A DNA stretch of 64,000 bases from Roseateles oligotrophus (lineage in GTDB: Bacteria; Pseudomonadota; Gammaproteobacteria; Burkholderiales; Burkholderiaceae_C): NCBI RefSeq assembly GCF_025717515.1, contig NZ_JAJIRN010000004.1, forward strand, positions 248,001 to 312,000, written 5' to 3'. Both the position numbers and the translations under genes were made by a program. Of the stretch, positions 1 to 8,779 are shown piece by piece; positions within the stretch are counted from its first letter, which is position 1; every line of letters starts with the position of its first letter. The notes under the pieces are model-generated. The model was given only the letters and a program-made list of their open reading frames with translations, was not told the origin of the DNA and ran no database searches.

Positions 1-430
1 AGAAATTGACGATACGCCCGCCATCATTCATGCGTCGGGCGGCTTCGCGCATGCAGTTGAAGCTGCCGCGCAGGTTGATGGCCAGGGTTTGCTCGAACAA
101 CTGATCGCTGGTGTCGGCCAAGGGCGCCACGCCCAGGATGCCGGCATTGTTCACCAGCACATCGAGCTTGCCCAGCGCCCGCTCGGTGGCATCAAACAAG
201 GCCCGCACCTCGGCGGCATCGGCGACATCGGCCCGGATCGCCACGGCGACATAACCCTCGGCCCGCAGCGCCACCACCAGCGCCTCGGCGTCGGCCGCCT
301 TGTTGGCGTAGTTGACGGCGACGGCGTAGCCCGCTGCGGCCAGGCGTCTTGTGATCGCGGCGCCGATGCCGCGCGAGGCGCCGGTGACGAGGGCGACCTT
401 ATTGACTTGCTTGGCTGCGTTGGCGCTCAT
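1..430 (-). CDS. SDR family oxidoreductase, 3' end outside window
   Basis: The first 143 residues of a short-chain dehydrogenase/reductase read leftward. The Rossmann glycine motif TGASRGIG lies at about residues 16-23, and the structural NNAG motif at 94-97. The catalytic Ser-Tyr-Lys part lies beyond the window edge, so the enzyme is truncated here by the window and not visibly broken. The start is the ATG at 428-430, preceded by an AAGGA Shine-Dalgarno sequence about eight bases upstream. An NAD(P)H-dependent oxidoreductase is certain at family level. The substrate cannot be read from this part; glucose/ribitol-type or 3-oxoacyl reductases are both possible. The gene is divergent from a LysR regulator, which probably controls it. 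Confidence 0.9.
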   Translation of the reverse strand, partial: MSANAAKQVNKVALVTGASRGIGAAITRRLAAAGYAVAVNYANKAADAEALVVALRAEGYVAVAIRADVADAAEVRALFDATERALGKLDVLVNNAGILGVAPLADTSDQLFEQTLAINLRGSFNCMREAARRMNDGGRIVNF

Positions 431-451
431 GAAATGTCCTTGTTGTTTCGA

Positions 452-464
452 ATGATCGAATCAT
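452..464. promoter_or_regulatory. candidate LysR-type operator between divergent genes
   Basis: A perfect inverted repeat ATGAT-CGA-ATCAT sits in the 100-bp spacer between the SDR gene and the divergent LysR gene. Short interrupted palindromes in this position are usual for LysR-type regulators, which often repress themselves and activate the divergent target. The assignment rests only on position and symmetry. Confidence 0.35.
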
Positions 465-530
465 GACTGCACGAACAATAAAGATAATCATGGAAAATTC
501 ACTAACACTATTCGACAAATCCAAACAATC

Positions 531-1430
531 ATGGACCGATTCGATGAAATGCGGGTGTTTGTGCGCATCGTCGAGCGGCGCAGCTTCACCCAGGCCGCCG
601 ACGACCTGCAAATCCCTCGCGCCACCGTCAGCAATGCGATTCAAAGTCTGGAAGCCCGGCTTGGTGTGCGTCTGCTGGAGCGCACCACCCGTCAAGTCAG
701 CCCGACGCTGGACGGCGAGGCCTATTACCAGCGCTGCTTGCGCCTGCTGGCCGATATGGAGGAGGCCGAGGACTCGTTTCGCAACAAGGCGCCCAAGGGT
801 CTGCTGCGGGTGAACCTGCAGGGCACGCTGGCACGCAGCTTTGTGATCCCGGCGCTGCCCGCGTTTCTGGCCCTTTACCCGGACATTGAGCTGCATATTG
901 GCGAGGGCGATCGCTTGGTCGACCTGCTGCGCGAGGGGGTGGACTGCGTGCTGCGGGCGGGTCTGCTGCAAGACTCGTCCATGGTCGGCCGCCGGGTGGC
1001 AACGCTAGAGCAGATCACCTGCGCCAGCCCGGCCTATCTCGCCGAGTTCGGCATGCCGACCAAGCTCGACGGACTGACGACCGGCCACCGTGCTGTGAAC
1101 TTCGTGTCGAGTGCCACCGGGCGGGCGCTGCCGCTGGAATTCATGCTTGACGGTGAGATGCGGACGCTCACGCTCGCGAGCCGCGTGTCGGTCAGCGGCG
1201 CCGATGCCTATGCCGCAGCGGCGCTGGCGGGTTTGGGCCTGGTGCAATTGCCGCGCTACCGGGTAGCGGCGGACTTGGCGGCTGGCCGTTTGCTGCAGGT
1301 CTTGCCCCAGTCGCCACCGCCGGTCTTGCCCGTTAGCGTGCTCTACCCGCAGAGCCGGCAACTGTCGGCCAGGGTGCGGCTGTTTGCCGACTGGCTGCAG
1401 GCACTGTTTGCGCAGGCGCTGCCCGCTTGA
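531..1430 (+). CDS. LysR-family transcriptional regulator
   Basis: A 299-residue protein of normal LysR length. The N-terminal winged helix-turn-helix covers about residues 1-60, with the typical SFTQAADDLQI and VSNAIQSLEARLG segments, followed by the linker helix and an effector-binding domain from about 90 onward. It resembles the DsdA/CrgA-like subgroup that opens with MDRFDEMRVFVRIVE and is often beside an SDR or quinone reductase gene it controls. It is divergent from the SDR gene at 1-430, and ends three bases from the convergent ABC ATPase gene. No strong Shine-Dalgarno precedes the ATG. The effector is unknown. Confidence 0.9.
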   Translation: MDRFDEMRVFVRIVERRSFTQAADDLQIPRATVSNAIQSLEARLGVRLLERTTRQVSPTLDGEAYYQRCLRLLADMEEAEDSFRNKAPKGLLRVNLQGTLARSFVIPALPAFLALYPDIELHIGEGDRLVDLLREGVDCVLRAGLLQDSSMVGRRVATLEQITCASPAYLAEFGMPTKLDGLTTGHRAVNFVSSATGRALPLEFMLDGEMRTLTLASRVSVSGADAYAAAALAGLGLVQLPRYRVAADLAAGRLLQVLPQSPPPVLPVSVLYPQSRQLSARVRLFADWLQALFAQALPA

Positions 1431-1433
1431 TCC

Positions 1434-2168
1434 TCAGTGCTGCAGGATCTTGTCCAGGAACTCCCTGGCCCGCGCCGAGCGCTGTTCGGGTTTGCCGAAA
1501 AACTCTTCGCGCTTGCAGTCCTCGACGATCTTGCCGGCGTCCATGAAGATGACCCGGTGGCTGACCTTTTTGGCGAAACCCATTTCGTGGGTCACGCACA
1601 TCATCGTCATGCCCTCTTCGGCCAGCTTAACCATCACGTCCAGCACCTCGCCGACCATCTCGGGGTCGAGCGCGGAGGTCGGCTCGTCGAACAACATCAC
1701 GATCGGGTCCATCGACAGCGCGCGCGCGATCGCGACCCGCTGCTGCTGCCCGCCGGACAGCTGACCGGGGAATTTGTCCTTGTGTGCCGACAAGCCGACC
1801 CGATCCAGCATCTTCAGGCCGCGCACCTTGGCCTCGTCGGGCGTGCGGCCCAAGACCTTGATCTGCGCAATCGTCAGGTTCTCGGTCACGCTCAGGTGCG
1901 GGAACAACTCGAAATGCTGAAACACCATGCCGACGCGTGAGCGCAGCTTGGGCAGATTGGTCTTGGGATCGGCCAGCGAGATGCCGTCAACAATGATGTC
2001 GCCCTTCTGGAAGGGCTCCAGCGCATTGACCGTTTTGATCAGCGTGGACTTGCCCGAACCGGACGGCCCGCACACCACCACCACCTCACCTTTTTGGATA
2101 TTGGTCGTGCAGTCGGTCAACACCTGGAAAGTGCCGTACCACTTGGAAACGTTTTTGATGTCGATCAT
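1434..2168 (-). CDS. gltL: glutamate/aspartate ABC transporter ATP-binding protein
   Basis: A 244-residue polar amino-acid ABC ATPase that powers import through the GltJK permease. Walker A is GPSGSGKS at residues 34-41. The signature [15 protein letters not shown] and Walker B with [11 protein letters not shown] follow, and a switch histidine is seen in VTHEMGF. The reading frame is open further upstream, but the ATG at 2166-2168 has a clear GGAGA ribosome site and matches the family N-terminus, so I chose it. It is the last gene of the gltIJKL cluster, 25 bases after gltK. The substrate is inferred from the whole cluster. Confidence 0.93.
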   Translation of the reverse strand: MIDIKNVSKWYGTFQVLTDCTTNIQKGEVVVVCGPSGSGKSTLIKTVNALEPFQKGDIIVDGISLADPKTNLPKLRSRVGMVFQHFELFPHLSVTENLTIAQIKVLGRTPDEAKVRGLKMLDRVGLSAHKDKFPGQLSGGQQQRVAIARALSMDPIVMLFDEPTSALDPEMVGEVLDVMVKLAEEGMTMMCVTHEMGFAKKVSHRVIFMDAGKIVEDCKREEFFGKPEQRSARAREFLDKILQH

Positions 2169-2193
2169 TTGTGATTCTCCTGGGCCAGCATGA

Positions 2194-2859
2194 CTAGCGG
2201 ATGATGGCAATCTTCTTTTGCAAGCGGCGCACCAGCATCGACAGACTGAAGCAGATGACGAAATACACCGCAGCGGCGACCAGATAGGTTTCCACCGGCC
2301 GATTGAAATTGCGCCCGGCGGTCTCAAAGCCCTTCAGCAAGTCATAGGCACCAATCGCGTAAACCAGCGAGGTGTCTTGGAACAAGATGATGGTCTGCGT
2401 GAACAGCACCGGCAACATATTGCGAAAGGCCTGCGGCAAGACCACCAACTGCATCGTCTGCCCATAACTCATGCCGACCGCGTAGCCAGCATAGGTCTGG
2501 CCCTTGGGCACGCTCTGGATGCCGGCCCGCATGATCTCCGCGTAGTAGGCGGCCTCGAACAGCGTGAAGGTCACGATGGCCGAGATTTCGGCACCGAGAG
2601 GCCGACCGATGAGGAAAGGGATTAGCAGGAAGAACCACAGGATCACCATCACCAGCGGAATGCTGCGCATGGTGTTGATGTAGGCCGCAGCCGGCAGCGC
2701 CAGCATCGGCTTGCCGGACAAGCGCATCAGCGCCAAAGCGGTGCCCAGAGCGATGCCGCCCACCATGGCGACCAGGGTCAGTTGCACCGAGAAGTAGAAG
2801 CCCTGCAGCACATAGCTGCCGACCACACCCCAGTTGAGAAAGCCAAAATCGAGATTCAT
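2194..2859 (-). CDS. gltK: glutamate/aspartate ABC transporter permease GltK
   Basis: A 221-residue inner-membrane permease of the HisM/GltK family with about five hydrophobic segments. The cytoplasmic EAA loop that docks the ATPase is visible as [20 protein letters not shown] near the middle. It pairs with GltJ to form the translocation channel. The start ATG (2857-2859) overlaps the gltJ stop codon by one base (TAATG), which implies translational coupling. A longer open frame upstream only reads through gltJ in another frame. Confidence 0.93.
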   Translation of the reverse strand: MNLDFGFLNWGVVGSYVLQGFYFSVQLTLVAMVGGIALGTALALMRLSGKPMLALPAAAYINTMRSIPLVMVILWFFLLIPFLIGRPLGAEISAIVTFTLFEAAYYAEIMRAGIQSVPKGQTYAGYAVGMSYGQTMQLVVLPQAFRNMLPVLFTQTIILFQDTSLVYAIGAYDLLKGFETAGRNFNRPVETYLVAAAVYFVICFSLSMLVRRLQKKIAIIR

Positions 2860-3602
2860 TATTGACTGCTCCCCACCATGCCCGGCACGCGGGCGCGCAA
2901 TTCGATGAAGCGGGCGACCGCATAGATGGCGATCGACGAGATGAAGTACAGCCCCGTCACCGCCAGATAGATTTCGATGCCCTTGGAGGTTTCCTCCTGC
3001 GCCTGGCGGGCAAACATGATCAGCTCGGGCACCGACACCGCAAAGGCGACGGCCGAATTCTTGACAATGCCCATCGCCTCGCTGGTCAGCGGCGGGATCA
3101 CGATACGCAGCGCCACCGGCAGCAAGATGTGGCGGTAGGTTTGCGGCAGCGTCATGCCGACCGCCAAGCCCGCATAGGTCTGACCCTTGGGCAGGCTCTG
3201 GATACCGGCCTTGACCTGCTCGGAAATACGCGAGGAGGTGAAGAAGCCCAGGCCCAGCACGACCAGCAAGAAGCTCGGTATCTGCTTCATCACCGGCAGC
3301 AACTCGGGCACGACGAAGTACCAGAGAAAGACCTGCACCAGCACCGGAATATTGCGAAACAACTCGGTCCAGGCGTCGCCCAGCAAGACCAGCTTCTTGT
3401 TCGGCGTGGTGCGCAAAATACCCATCAGCACGCCGAAGAATAAGGCCAGCAGCAGCGCCAAGCCCGACACCGACATGGTCCAGCCCCAGGCCGAAAGCAT
3501 CCAATCCAGATAGGTGATTTCGCCGCCGCTGCCAAAGCAGCGAGGAACGTCCTGCTGGTCGATGGTGTCCTTGCAGAACACCTGCCAATCCCAATTAGAC
3601 AA
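2859..3602 (-). CDS. gltJ: glutamate/aspartate ABC transporter permease GltJ
   Basis: A 247-residue permease of the HisM/GltJ family. Residues 35-60 form the first clear membrane segment, and further segments run to the C-terminus. The EAA loop is represented by SRISEQVKAGIQSLPKG. The N-terminal 25 residues before the first membrane helix, containing a Cys pair, are typical of GltJ. It is co-transcribed with gltK and gltL and separated from gltI by a spacer with a strong hairpin, which may lower permease expression relative to the binding protein. Confidence 0.93.
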   Translation of the reverse strand: MSNWDWQVFCKDTIDQQDVPRCFGSGGEITYLDWMLSAWGWTMSVSGLALLLALFFGVLMGILRTTPNKKLVLLGDAWTELFRNIPVLVQVFLWYFVVPELLPVMKQIPSFLLVVLGLGFFTSSRISEQVKAGIQSLPKGQTYAGLAVGMTLPQTYRHILLPVALRIVIPPLTSEAMGIVKNSAVAFAVSVPELIMFARQAQEETSKGIEIYLAVTGLYFISSIAIYAVARFIELRARVPGMVGSSQ

Positions 3603-3627
3603 GGCATTTCTCCTATCTCAAAAACAC

Positions 3628-3657
3628 CAGGCCGCCCTTGCAAAGCCGGGCGGCCTG
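3628..3657 (-). terminator. hairpin between gltI and gltJ, likely partial terminator
   Basis: The two arms CAGGCCGCCC and GGGCGGCCTG form a perfect 10-bp GC-rich stem with a 10-base loop. Read on the minus strand it is followed by GTGTTTTTG, giving a short U-run. It lies in the 101-bp gap after gltI and before gltJKL. A leaky terminator here would explain higher production of the periplasmic binding protein than of the membrane parts. Confidence 0.65.
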
Positions 3658-3703
3658 TTCATTGCTTGTTGCCAGAGGGCTAGCTAGCGAAGGACGTAAC
3701 TAC

Positions 3704-4612
3704 TTATTTCTTGGCGTAGTCTTCGGCCGGCTTGTCGTTCGGGTTCGCCCAAGCCTGCTTGGTGTTGTCGTTAGGTGCCATGCCGACCTTGGTATTGGTC
3801 GGGGGGATCGGCTGCTCGAACCATTTGCTCCAAGTCTTGGCGATGTCACCGGACTTCATCTGCGCCTTGATGCTGTCGTCGACGGCCTTCTTGAAGGCCG
3901 GGTCGTCCTTGCGGATCATGATGGCGATAGGCTCGACCGACAGCACCTCACCAACCACCTTGAAGTCGGCCGGTGCCTTGGACTTGGCGACCAAGCCAGC
4001 CAGAATGGCGCCGTCCATCACGAAGGCATCGGCACGGCCGGACTCCAGCAACAAAAAGCTGTCGGCATGGTCCTTGCCGAAGACTTCCTTGAAATCCACT
4101 CCGGTGGCGCGCTCGTTCTTGCGCAGCGTCTGCACCGAGGTTGTGCCGGTTGTGGTGGCGACGTTCTTGCCATTCAGTTGTGCAATTGCGCTGATACCGG
4201 AGTTGGCCTTGACCAAGATGCGCACTTCTTCGACAAAAGTGGTGACCGCAAAAGCCACATCTTTTTGGCGCGTGGCGTTATTGGTGGTGGAGCCGCACTC
4301 GATGTCGACCGTGCCGTTCTGAACCAAGGGGATGCGGTTTTGCGAAGTCACCGGTTGGTACTTGACGGCCATCGCGCTCATACCCAATTGCTTGCGGACA
4401 TCACGCAAGACGTTCTCGCAAATTTCGACGTGATAACCAACAAACTTGCCGTCACCCAAGGTGTAGGACAAGGCGCCGGAGGACTCACGTACACCCATGG
4501 TGACGCTGCCGCTGTCCTTGATTTTCTTCAAGGTATCTTCGGCCTGAGCCAAGCCGCTGGCCAAGCCGGTAGTAGCCGCCAGGGCAAGGACGAACAAAGT
4601 CTTCTTGGTCAT
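3704..4612 (-). CDS. gltI: glutamate/aspartate periplasmic binding protein
   Basis: A 302-residue solute-binding protein of family 3. A Sec signal peptide covers about residues 1-23 (basic MTKK, hydrophobic core, cleavage after LAQA). The mature part has the family pattern DTLKKIKDSGSVTMGVRESSG-like start and the GltI-type segment MDGAILAGLVAKSKAP. The ATG at 4610-4612 was chosen because it begins the signal peptide; the frame is open 20 codons further. It delivers acidic amino acids to GltJKL. The promoter should lie in 4613-4727, between this gene and the upstream LysR gene. Confidence 0.93.
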   Translation of the reverse strand: MTKKTLFVLALAATTGLASGLAQAEDTLKKIKDSGSVTMGVRESSGALSYTLGDGKFVGYHVEICENVLRDVRKQLGMSAMAVKYQPVTSQNRIPLVQNGTVDIECGSTTNNATRQKDVAFAVTTFVEEVRILVKANSGISAIAQLNGKNVATTTGTTSVQTLRKNERATGVDFKEVFGKDHADSFLLLESGRADAFVMDGAILAGLVAKSKAPADFKVVGEVLSVEPIAIMIRKDDPAFKKAVDDSIKAQMKSGDIAKTWSKWFEQPIPPTNTKVGMAPNDNTKQAWANPNDKPAEDYAKK

Positions 4613-4727
4613 AAACACTCCTGATTCAATTTTCGGATTTTGCGTAGCAATCAGCCGCCATCTTAGGGGCACAGCGGCCCAGTCATAGGCCGAGACGAAT
4701 ACGTGTTTTCACGCATGTACGAATCGT

Positions 4728-5639
4728 CTATTCGGTCAAAAATTTCCACAAGGCTTGTGCCGCCGGCTTGTTGCGCCTCGAAATTTCGGTGCGTTCGCGA
4801 TAGATTCGCAACTCCATATTCAATTCAAATTCTCCGCTCGGAGCCGCCCGCACCAGATTCTTGGCCGCCACTTCCTTTTTGACCGAGCTGGCCGGCAAGA
4901 AGGTCAGGCCATGGCCCTCAAGCGCCATCGCTTTCAAGCCCTCGGCCATGTCTGTCTCGTAAATGGCATCCAAATTCAACGGCACGGCCGAAGCCTTGGC
5001 GATCAGTTCGACCAGCCGGCCCAGATAGGCACCGGAGGCGTAACTGAGGAAAGGGATTTTCTGTCCCGGCCGCCCGGGCAGTCGAAACATCGGCTCACCG
5101 TTGGCATCGGCCTTGGCGTAGGCGGCCAGGGTTTCTTGGCCCAGCGAGGCCATCTGATAGCGCTCGGGGTCCAGTTGCAAGGGCTGGCTGGCATGGTGAT
5201 AGACGATCAACAAATCGCAATTGCCTTCGCTCAACTGCAGCATCGCGTCGTGCACATTGAGCGCATTGAGTCGGCACTTGAGCGCACCAAAGCGCTGGCG
5301 CAGATCCATCAGCCAATGCGGGAAAAAGCTGAAGGCCAGCGAGTGCGGCACCGCGAACTCGATCATGTCTTGACCGGCCGACTGATGGCTGCGCAGCATA
5401 TTGCGCGTCGCCTGCAGATTGCTCAGGATTTCGACCGCCTGACCCAACAGGGTCTCGCCGGCACCGGTCAAGCGCGTCGGATAGGAGGAGCGGTCCACCA
5501 GGTCCACCCCCGCCCAAGCCTCCAGCGCCTGGATACGGCGCGAGAACGCCGGTTGGGTGACATGCCTCACTTGGGCGGAGCGCGAAAAGCTGCGCGTCTC
5601 GGCCAAGCTCACAAAATCTTCAAGCCATTTGGTTTCCAC
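4728..5639 (-). CDS. LysR-family regulator, HypT/YjiE-like
   Basis: A 303-residue LysR regulator. The N-terminus ETKWLEDFVSLAETRSFSRS and the following QPAFSRRIQALE match the HypT/YjiE/QseD branch, known in Escherichia coli for the hypochlorite response. The effector domain keeps branch features such as the YLGRL segment and the late LTFLPASSV. In many Burkholderiales a member of this branch sits directly upstream of the glt genes, on the same strand, as here, and may control them. Whether it senses oxidants or amino-acid availability cannot be told from sequence. Confidence 0.85.
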   Translation of the reverse strand: METKWLEDFVSLAETRSFSRSAQVRHVTQPAFSRRIQALEAWAGVDLVDRSSYPTRLTGAGETLLGQAVEILSNLQATRNMLRSHQSAGQDMIEFAVPHSLAFSFFPHWLMDLRQRFGALKCRLNALNVHDAMLQLSEGNCDLLIVYHHASQPLQLDPERYQMASLGQETLAAYAKADANGEPMFRLPGRPGQKIPFLSYASGAYLGRLVELIAKASAVPLNLDAIYETDMAEGLKAMALEGHGLTFLPASSVKKEVAAKNLVRAAPSGEFELNMELRIYRERTEISRRNKPAAQALWKFLTE

Positions 5640-5665
5640 GCGATCAGTGTAGCCGGCCCAAATGG

Positions 5666-7510
5666 CTAGGCCTGCAAGGCGGGCACCGGCTGGTCACCGC
5701 CGCTCTGCTGCAAACGCCACATCCTGGCATAAGTACCCTGCTGCGCCAGCAGCGCCTCATGCGAGCCGCGCTCGACGATGCGGCCGGCCTCGAGCACCAG
5801 GATTTCATGCGCATCGACCACCGTGGACAGGCGGTGCGCGATCACCAGCACCGTCTTGTTCTGCGCCGCCGATTCCAGCTCGGCCTGAATCGCGCGCTCG
5901 TTGGTCGAGTCCAGCGCCGAGGTGGCCTCGTCAAAAATCAGCAAGGGCGGGTTCTTCAACAAGGTGCGGGCAATCGCCACGCGCTGCTTCTCGCCGCCGC
6001 TGAGCTTGAGTCCGCGTTCGCCGACCATGGTGGCGTAGCCCTTGGGACTGGCGTTGATGAAGGCGTGGATATGCGCCGCGCGCGCCGCCGCCTCGACCTC
6101 GTCCTGACTAGCACCGGGGCGCCCATAAGCAATGTTGTAGGCCACCGTGTCATTGAACAGCACGGTGTCCTGCGGCACGATGCCGATCGAGCGGCGCAGA
6201 CTGCTCTGCGTGACGCCGCGCAGATCTTGGCCATCGATGGTGATGCGGCCGGCGTCGATGTCGTAGAAGCGGTAAAGCAGGCGCGCCAGCGTGCTTTTGC
6301 CGGAGCCACTCGGCCCCACCACGGCGACCTTCTTGCCCGCCGGGATCTCGAAGCTGACATCGCGCAGAATCGGCCGCGTCTTGTCATAAGCGAAATTGAC
6401 CGACTCGAAGCGCACCGCCGCGCCCTGCACCGCTAACTCCACGGCCCCAGGTACATCGGCGACCTCACGCTCGCGCTCCAAAAGGCCGAACATCTTGTCC
6501 AGATCGGTCAGGCTTTGCTTGATTTCGCGGTAGATCACGCCCAGGAAGTTGAGCGGGATATAGAGCTGGATCATGAAGGCATTGACCATCACCAGATCGC
6601 CCAAGCTCATGGTGCCGGACACGACACCCACGGTAGCCCGCCACAGCATCAGCACCAGCGCGGTGGCGATGATCAATTGCTGGCCGGTGTTCAGCAGCGA
6701 CAGCGTCGACTGCGCCTTCAGCTGCGCGCGGCGCAGCTTCTCCAGGCTTTCGTCGTAGCGCCGCGCTTCGAAGTCTTCGTTATTGAAGTACTTGACCGTC
6801 TCGTAGTTCAAGAGCGAGTCAATCGCCCGACTATGGGCGACCGAATCCAGCTCATTGAGCTGCTTGCGAAACTTGGTGCGCCACTCGGTCACGACGATGG
6901 TGAAGCTGATGTAAAGCACCAGCGCGGCCAGCGTGATGTAGGCGAACCAGGCGTCGAACTTGATCGCCAACAGGCTCAAGACCAGCGTCACCTCGATCAG
7001 CGTCGGCACGATGCTGTAGAGCGAATAGGAAATCAGCGAATGCACGGCGCGGGTGCCGCGCTCGATGTCGCGCGTCATGCCGCCGGTCTGACGCTCCAGA
7101 TGGAAGCGCAGACTCAAGGCATGCAGGTGACGGAATACCTGCAGGGAGATGCTGCGCGCCGTGCCCTCGGTGGCCTTGGCGAAGATCAGCTCGCGCAACT
7201 CGGTGAACAAGGAGGTCATCAAGCGCAGCGCGCCATAAGCGACCAGCAGACCCAGCGGCACCACGGCCATGCTGGCGGCCGAGCCCGGCTTGATGACCAG
7301 GCTGTCGACCAGCGACTTCAAGAGCAGCGGCACCGCCACATTGCTCAGCTTGGCAAACAGCATGAAGCTCAGCGCAAAACCGACGCGCCAGCGGTAGCGC
7401 CACAAATAGGGCAAGAGCTTGGCTATGGTGGCCCAATCGCTGCGCGGAGCGGCCGGCGTTGATGGGGCCTTGCCGTCTGATTCAGGAGTAAGCGCTAGGC
7501 TGCGTCGCAT
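5666..7510 (-). CDS. ABC exporter of the Atm1/heavy-metal type (fused TMD-NBD)
   Basis: A 614-residue half-transporter. The N-terminal membrane domain (about 35-330) has the Atm1-like SNVAVPLLLKSLVDSL segment and the NYETVKYFNNEDFE loop. The C-terminal nucleotide-binding domain has Walker [10 protein letters not shown] near residue 397, signature LSGGEKQRVAIARTLL, and Walker B LLIFDEATSALD. The family (ABCB7/Atm1/HMT1) exports glutathione-linked or metal-related compounds, and homodimers are expected. The frame is open 26 codons upstream, but the ATG at 7508-7510 leaves a normal 61-bp divergent spacer to the thioesterase gene. Substrate unknown. Confidence 0.9.
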   Translation of the reverse strand: MRRSLALTPESDGKAPSTPAAPRSDWATIAKLLPYLWRYRWRVGFALSFMLFAKLSNVAVPLLLKSLVDSLVIKPGSAASMAVVPLGLLVAYGALRLMTSLFTELRELIFAKATEGTARSISLQVFRHLHALSLRFHLERQTGGMTRDIERGTRAVHSLISYSLYSIVPTLIEVTLVLSLLAIKFDAWFAYITLAALVLYISFTIVVTEWRTKFRKQLNELDSVAHSRAIDSLLNYETVKYFNNEDFEARRYDESLEKLRRAQLKAQSTLSLLNTGQQLIIATALVLMLWRATVGVVSGTMSLGDLVMVNAFMIQLYIPLNFLGVIYREIKQSLTDLDKMFGLLEREREVADVPGAVELAVQGAAVRFESVNFAYDKTRPILRDVSFEIPAGKKVAVVGPSGSGKSTLARLLYRFYDIDAGRITIDGQDLRGVTQSSLRRSIGIVPQDTVLFNDTVAYNIAYGRPGASQDEVEAAARAAHIHAFINASPKGYATMVGERGLKLSGGEKQRVAIARTLLKNPPLLIFDEATSALDSTNERAIQAELESAAQNKTVLVIAHRLSTVVDAHEILVLEAGRIVERGSHEALLAQQGTYARMWRLQQSGGDQPVPALQA

Positions 7511-7571
7511 GTGTTGTTTTAATTGTTGGGCTGTGGCCGAGAATGGCAGGGCAATTCTCTCAGGAAGCACC

Positions 7572-7991
7572 ATGACCGATACAAGCAATCCAACAAACCC
7601 CGCAACTGCGAACCCCTATCCGCGTGAGTTGGTACTGCGCGTGATGCCGATGCCGGCCGACGCCAATCACAACGGCGATGTGTTCGGCGGCTGGATCATG
7701 GCGCAGGTCGACATCGCCGGCTCGGTCTTGCCGGCGCGGCTGTCCAAAGGGCGGGTGGCGACGGTGGCGGTGAAGGAGTTCCTGTTCAAGCAGCCTGTAT
7801 CGATCGGCGACTTGCTGTCCTTCTACTCACAGATCGTGCGCGTCGGGCGCACCTCGATCACCGTGCAGGTCGAGGTGATGGCCGAGCGCAACCCGGTCAA
7901 CCCGGAGGTGGTCAAGGTGACCGAGGCGCAGCTGACCTTTGTCGCGATTGACGACACGGGCAAGCCGCGCGCCTTCACTCAAACTTCGTGA
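7572..7991 (+). CDS. acyl-CoA thioesterase, YciA-like hotdog protein
   Basis: A 139-residue hotdog-fold hydrolase. The characteristic motif NHNGDVFGGWIMAQVDIAG contains the catalytic Asn/Asp positions of the YciA/acyl-CoA hydrolase family. It hydrolyses acyl-CoAs to free acid and CoA, probably of short to medium chain. I chose the ATG at 7572 because the preceding in-frame codons overlap the divergent ABC gene and look non-coding; AGGAAG stands seven bases upstream. The last 17 bases overlap the convergent enoyl-CoA hydratase gene. The position beside a beta-oxidation operon fits acyl-CoA homeostasis. Confidence 0.92.
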   Translation: MTDTSNPTNPATANPYPRELVLRVMPMPADANHNGDVFGGWIMAQVDIAGSVLPARLSKGRVATVAVKEFLFKQPVSIGDLLSFYSQIVRVGRTSITVQVEVMAERNPVNPEVVKVTEAQLTFVAIDDTGKPRAFTQTS

Positions 7992-8739
7992 AATCCGGCT
8001 GCCGCTTCTGGAAGAAGGCCTGAAACGCCTCCATCGCCTCGGGTGAACGCAGGCGGGCGCCAAACAACTCGGCCTCGACCTTGATCGTCTCCAACACCTG
8101 AGCGGCGCTGTGGCGGCGCATCAGCCGCTTGCTCTCGCGCACCGCACTCGGCGCCAAGGCATTGAAGCGCTCGGCCACACGGCGGGCATAACTGACGACT
8201 TCACCTGCCGCCAGCACACCATTGGCGATACCGCATTCCACCGCATCGGCGCCGGTGAAGGGGTCGCCAAGCAATAGCTTTTCGGCCGCCTTGGCGTGGC
8301 CCATCAGGGTCGGCACGATCAGGCTGGAGCCGAATTCGGGCACCAGGCCCAGGCCCACAAAAGGCATGGCCAGGCGTGAATCGTCCGCCACATAGACAAA
8401 GTCGCAATGCAAAAGCATGGTCGTGCCGATGCCGATCGCCGCACCGTTGACGGCGGCGATGACCGGCTTTTCGCAACCGAGCAAGGCGCGCATGAACTGG
8501 AACACCGGCGCGTCTTCATCGCGTGGCGGGCTGCTCATGAAGTCTTCGATGTCATTGCCAGAGGTGAAGACGGTGGGCTGACCCTGGATCAAGACCGCGC
8601 GCACCGTCTTGTCGGTGTTGGCTTCGATCAAGGCATCGGCCATGGCCGAATACATCTCGCGGGTCAGCGCATTTTTCTTCTCGGGGCGGGCAATCTCGAT
8701 CGTGGCCACACCGTTGACGATGGCGGTTTTGATGCTCAT
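7975..8739 (-). CDS. enoyl-CoA hydratase/isomerase family protein
   Basis: A 254-residue crotonase-fold enzyme. The oxyanion-hole segments are visible at TVFTSGNDIEDF (about 60-70) and AAVNGAAIGIGTTMLLHCDF (about 97-116). The usual second catalytic glutamate region reads GLVPEFGSS. It probably hydrates or isomerises enoyl-CoA esters. It is the last gene of the leftward fad-type operon, 40 bases after the DUF1569 gene. Paralogous to the hydratase domain inside the fused protein at 10593-12989, and likely of different chain-length or double-bond specificity. Confidence 0.9.
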   Translation of the reverse strand: MSIKTAIVNGVATIEIARPEKKNALTREMYSAMADALIEANTDKTVRAVLIQGQPTVFTSGNDIEDFMSSPPRDEDAPVFQFMRALLGCEKPVIAAVNGAAIGIGTTMLLHCDFVYVADDSRLAMPFVGLGLVPEFGSSLIVPTLMGHAKAAEKLLLGDPFTGADAVECGIANGVLAAGEVVSYARRVAERFNALAPSAVRESKRLMRRHSAAQVLETIKVEAELFGARLRSPEAMEAFQAFFQKRQPDFTKFE

Positions 8740-8779
8740 GGGGCAGTCTCCAAAAATCGGTGAATTGTGAGGCAGGGAT

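Noticed and set aside
2194-3594. A 466-codon frame spanning gltK and gltJ as one protein
   Set aside because: The first half is a wrong-frame reading of gltJ. The permease starts at 2859 with a TAATG junction; there is no fusion.
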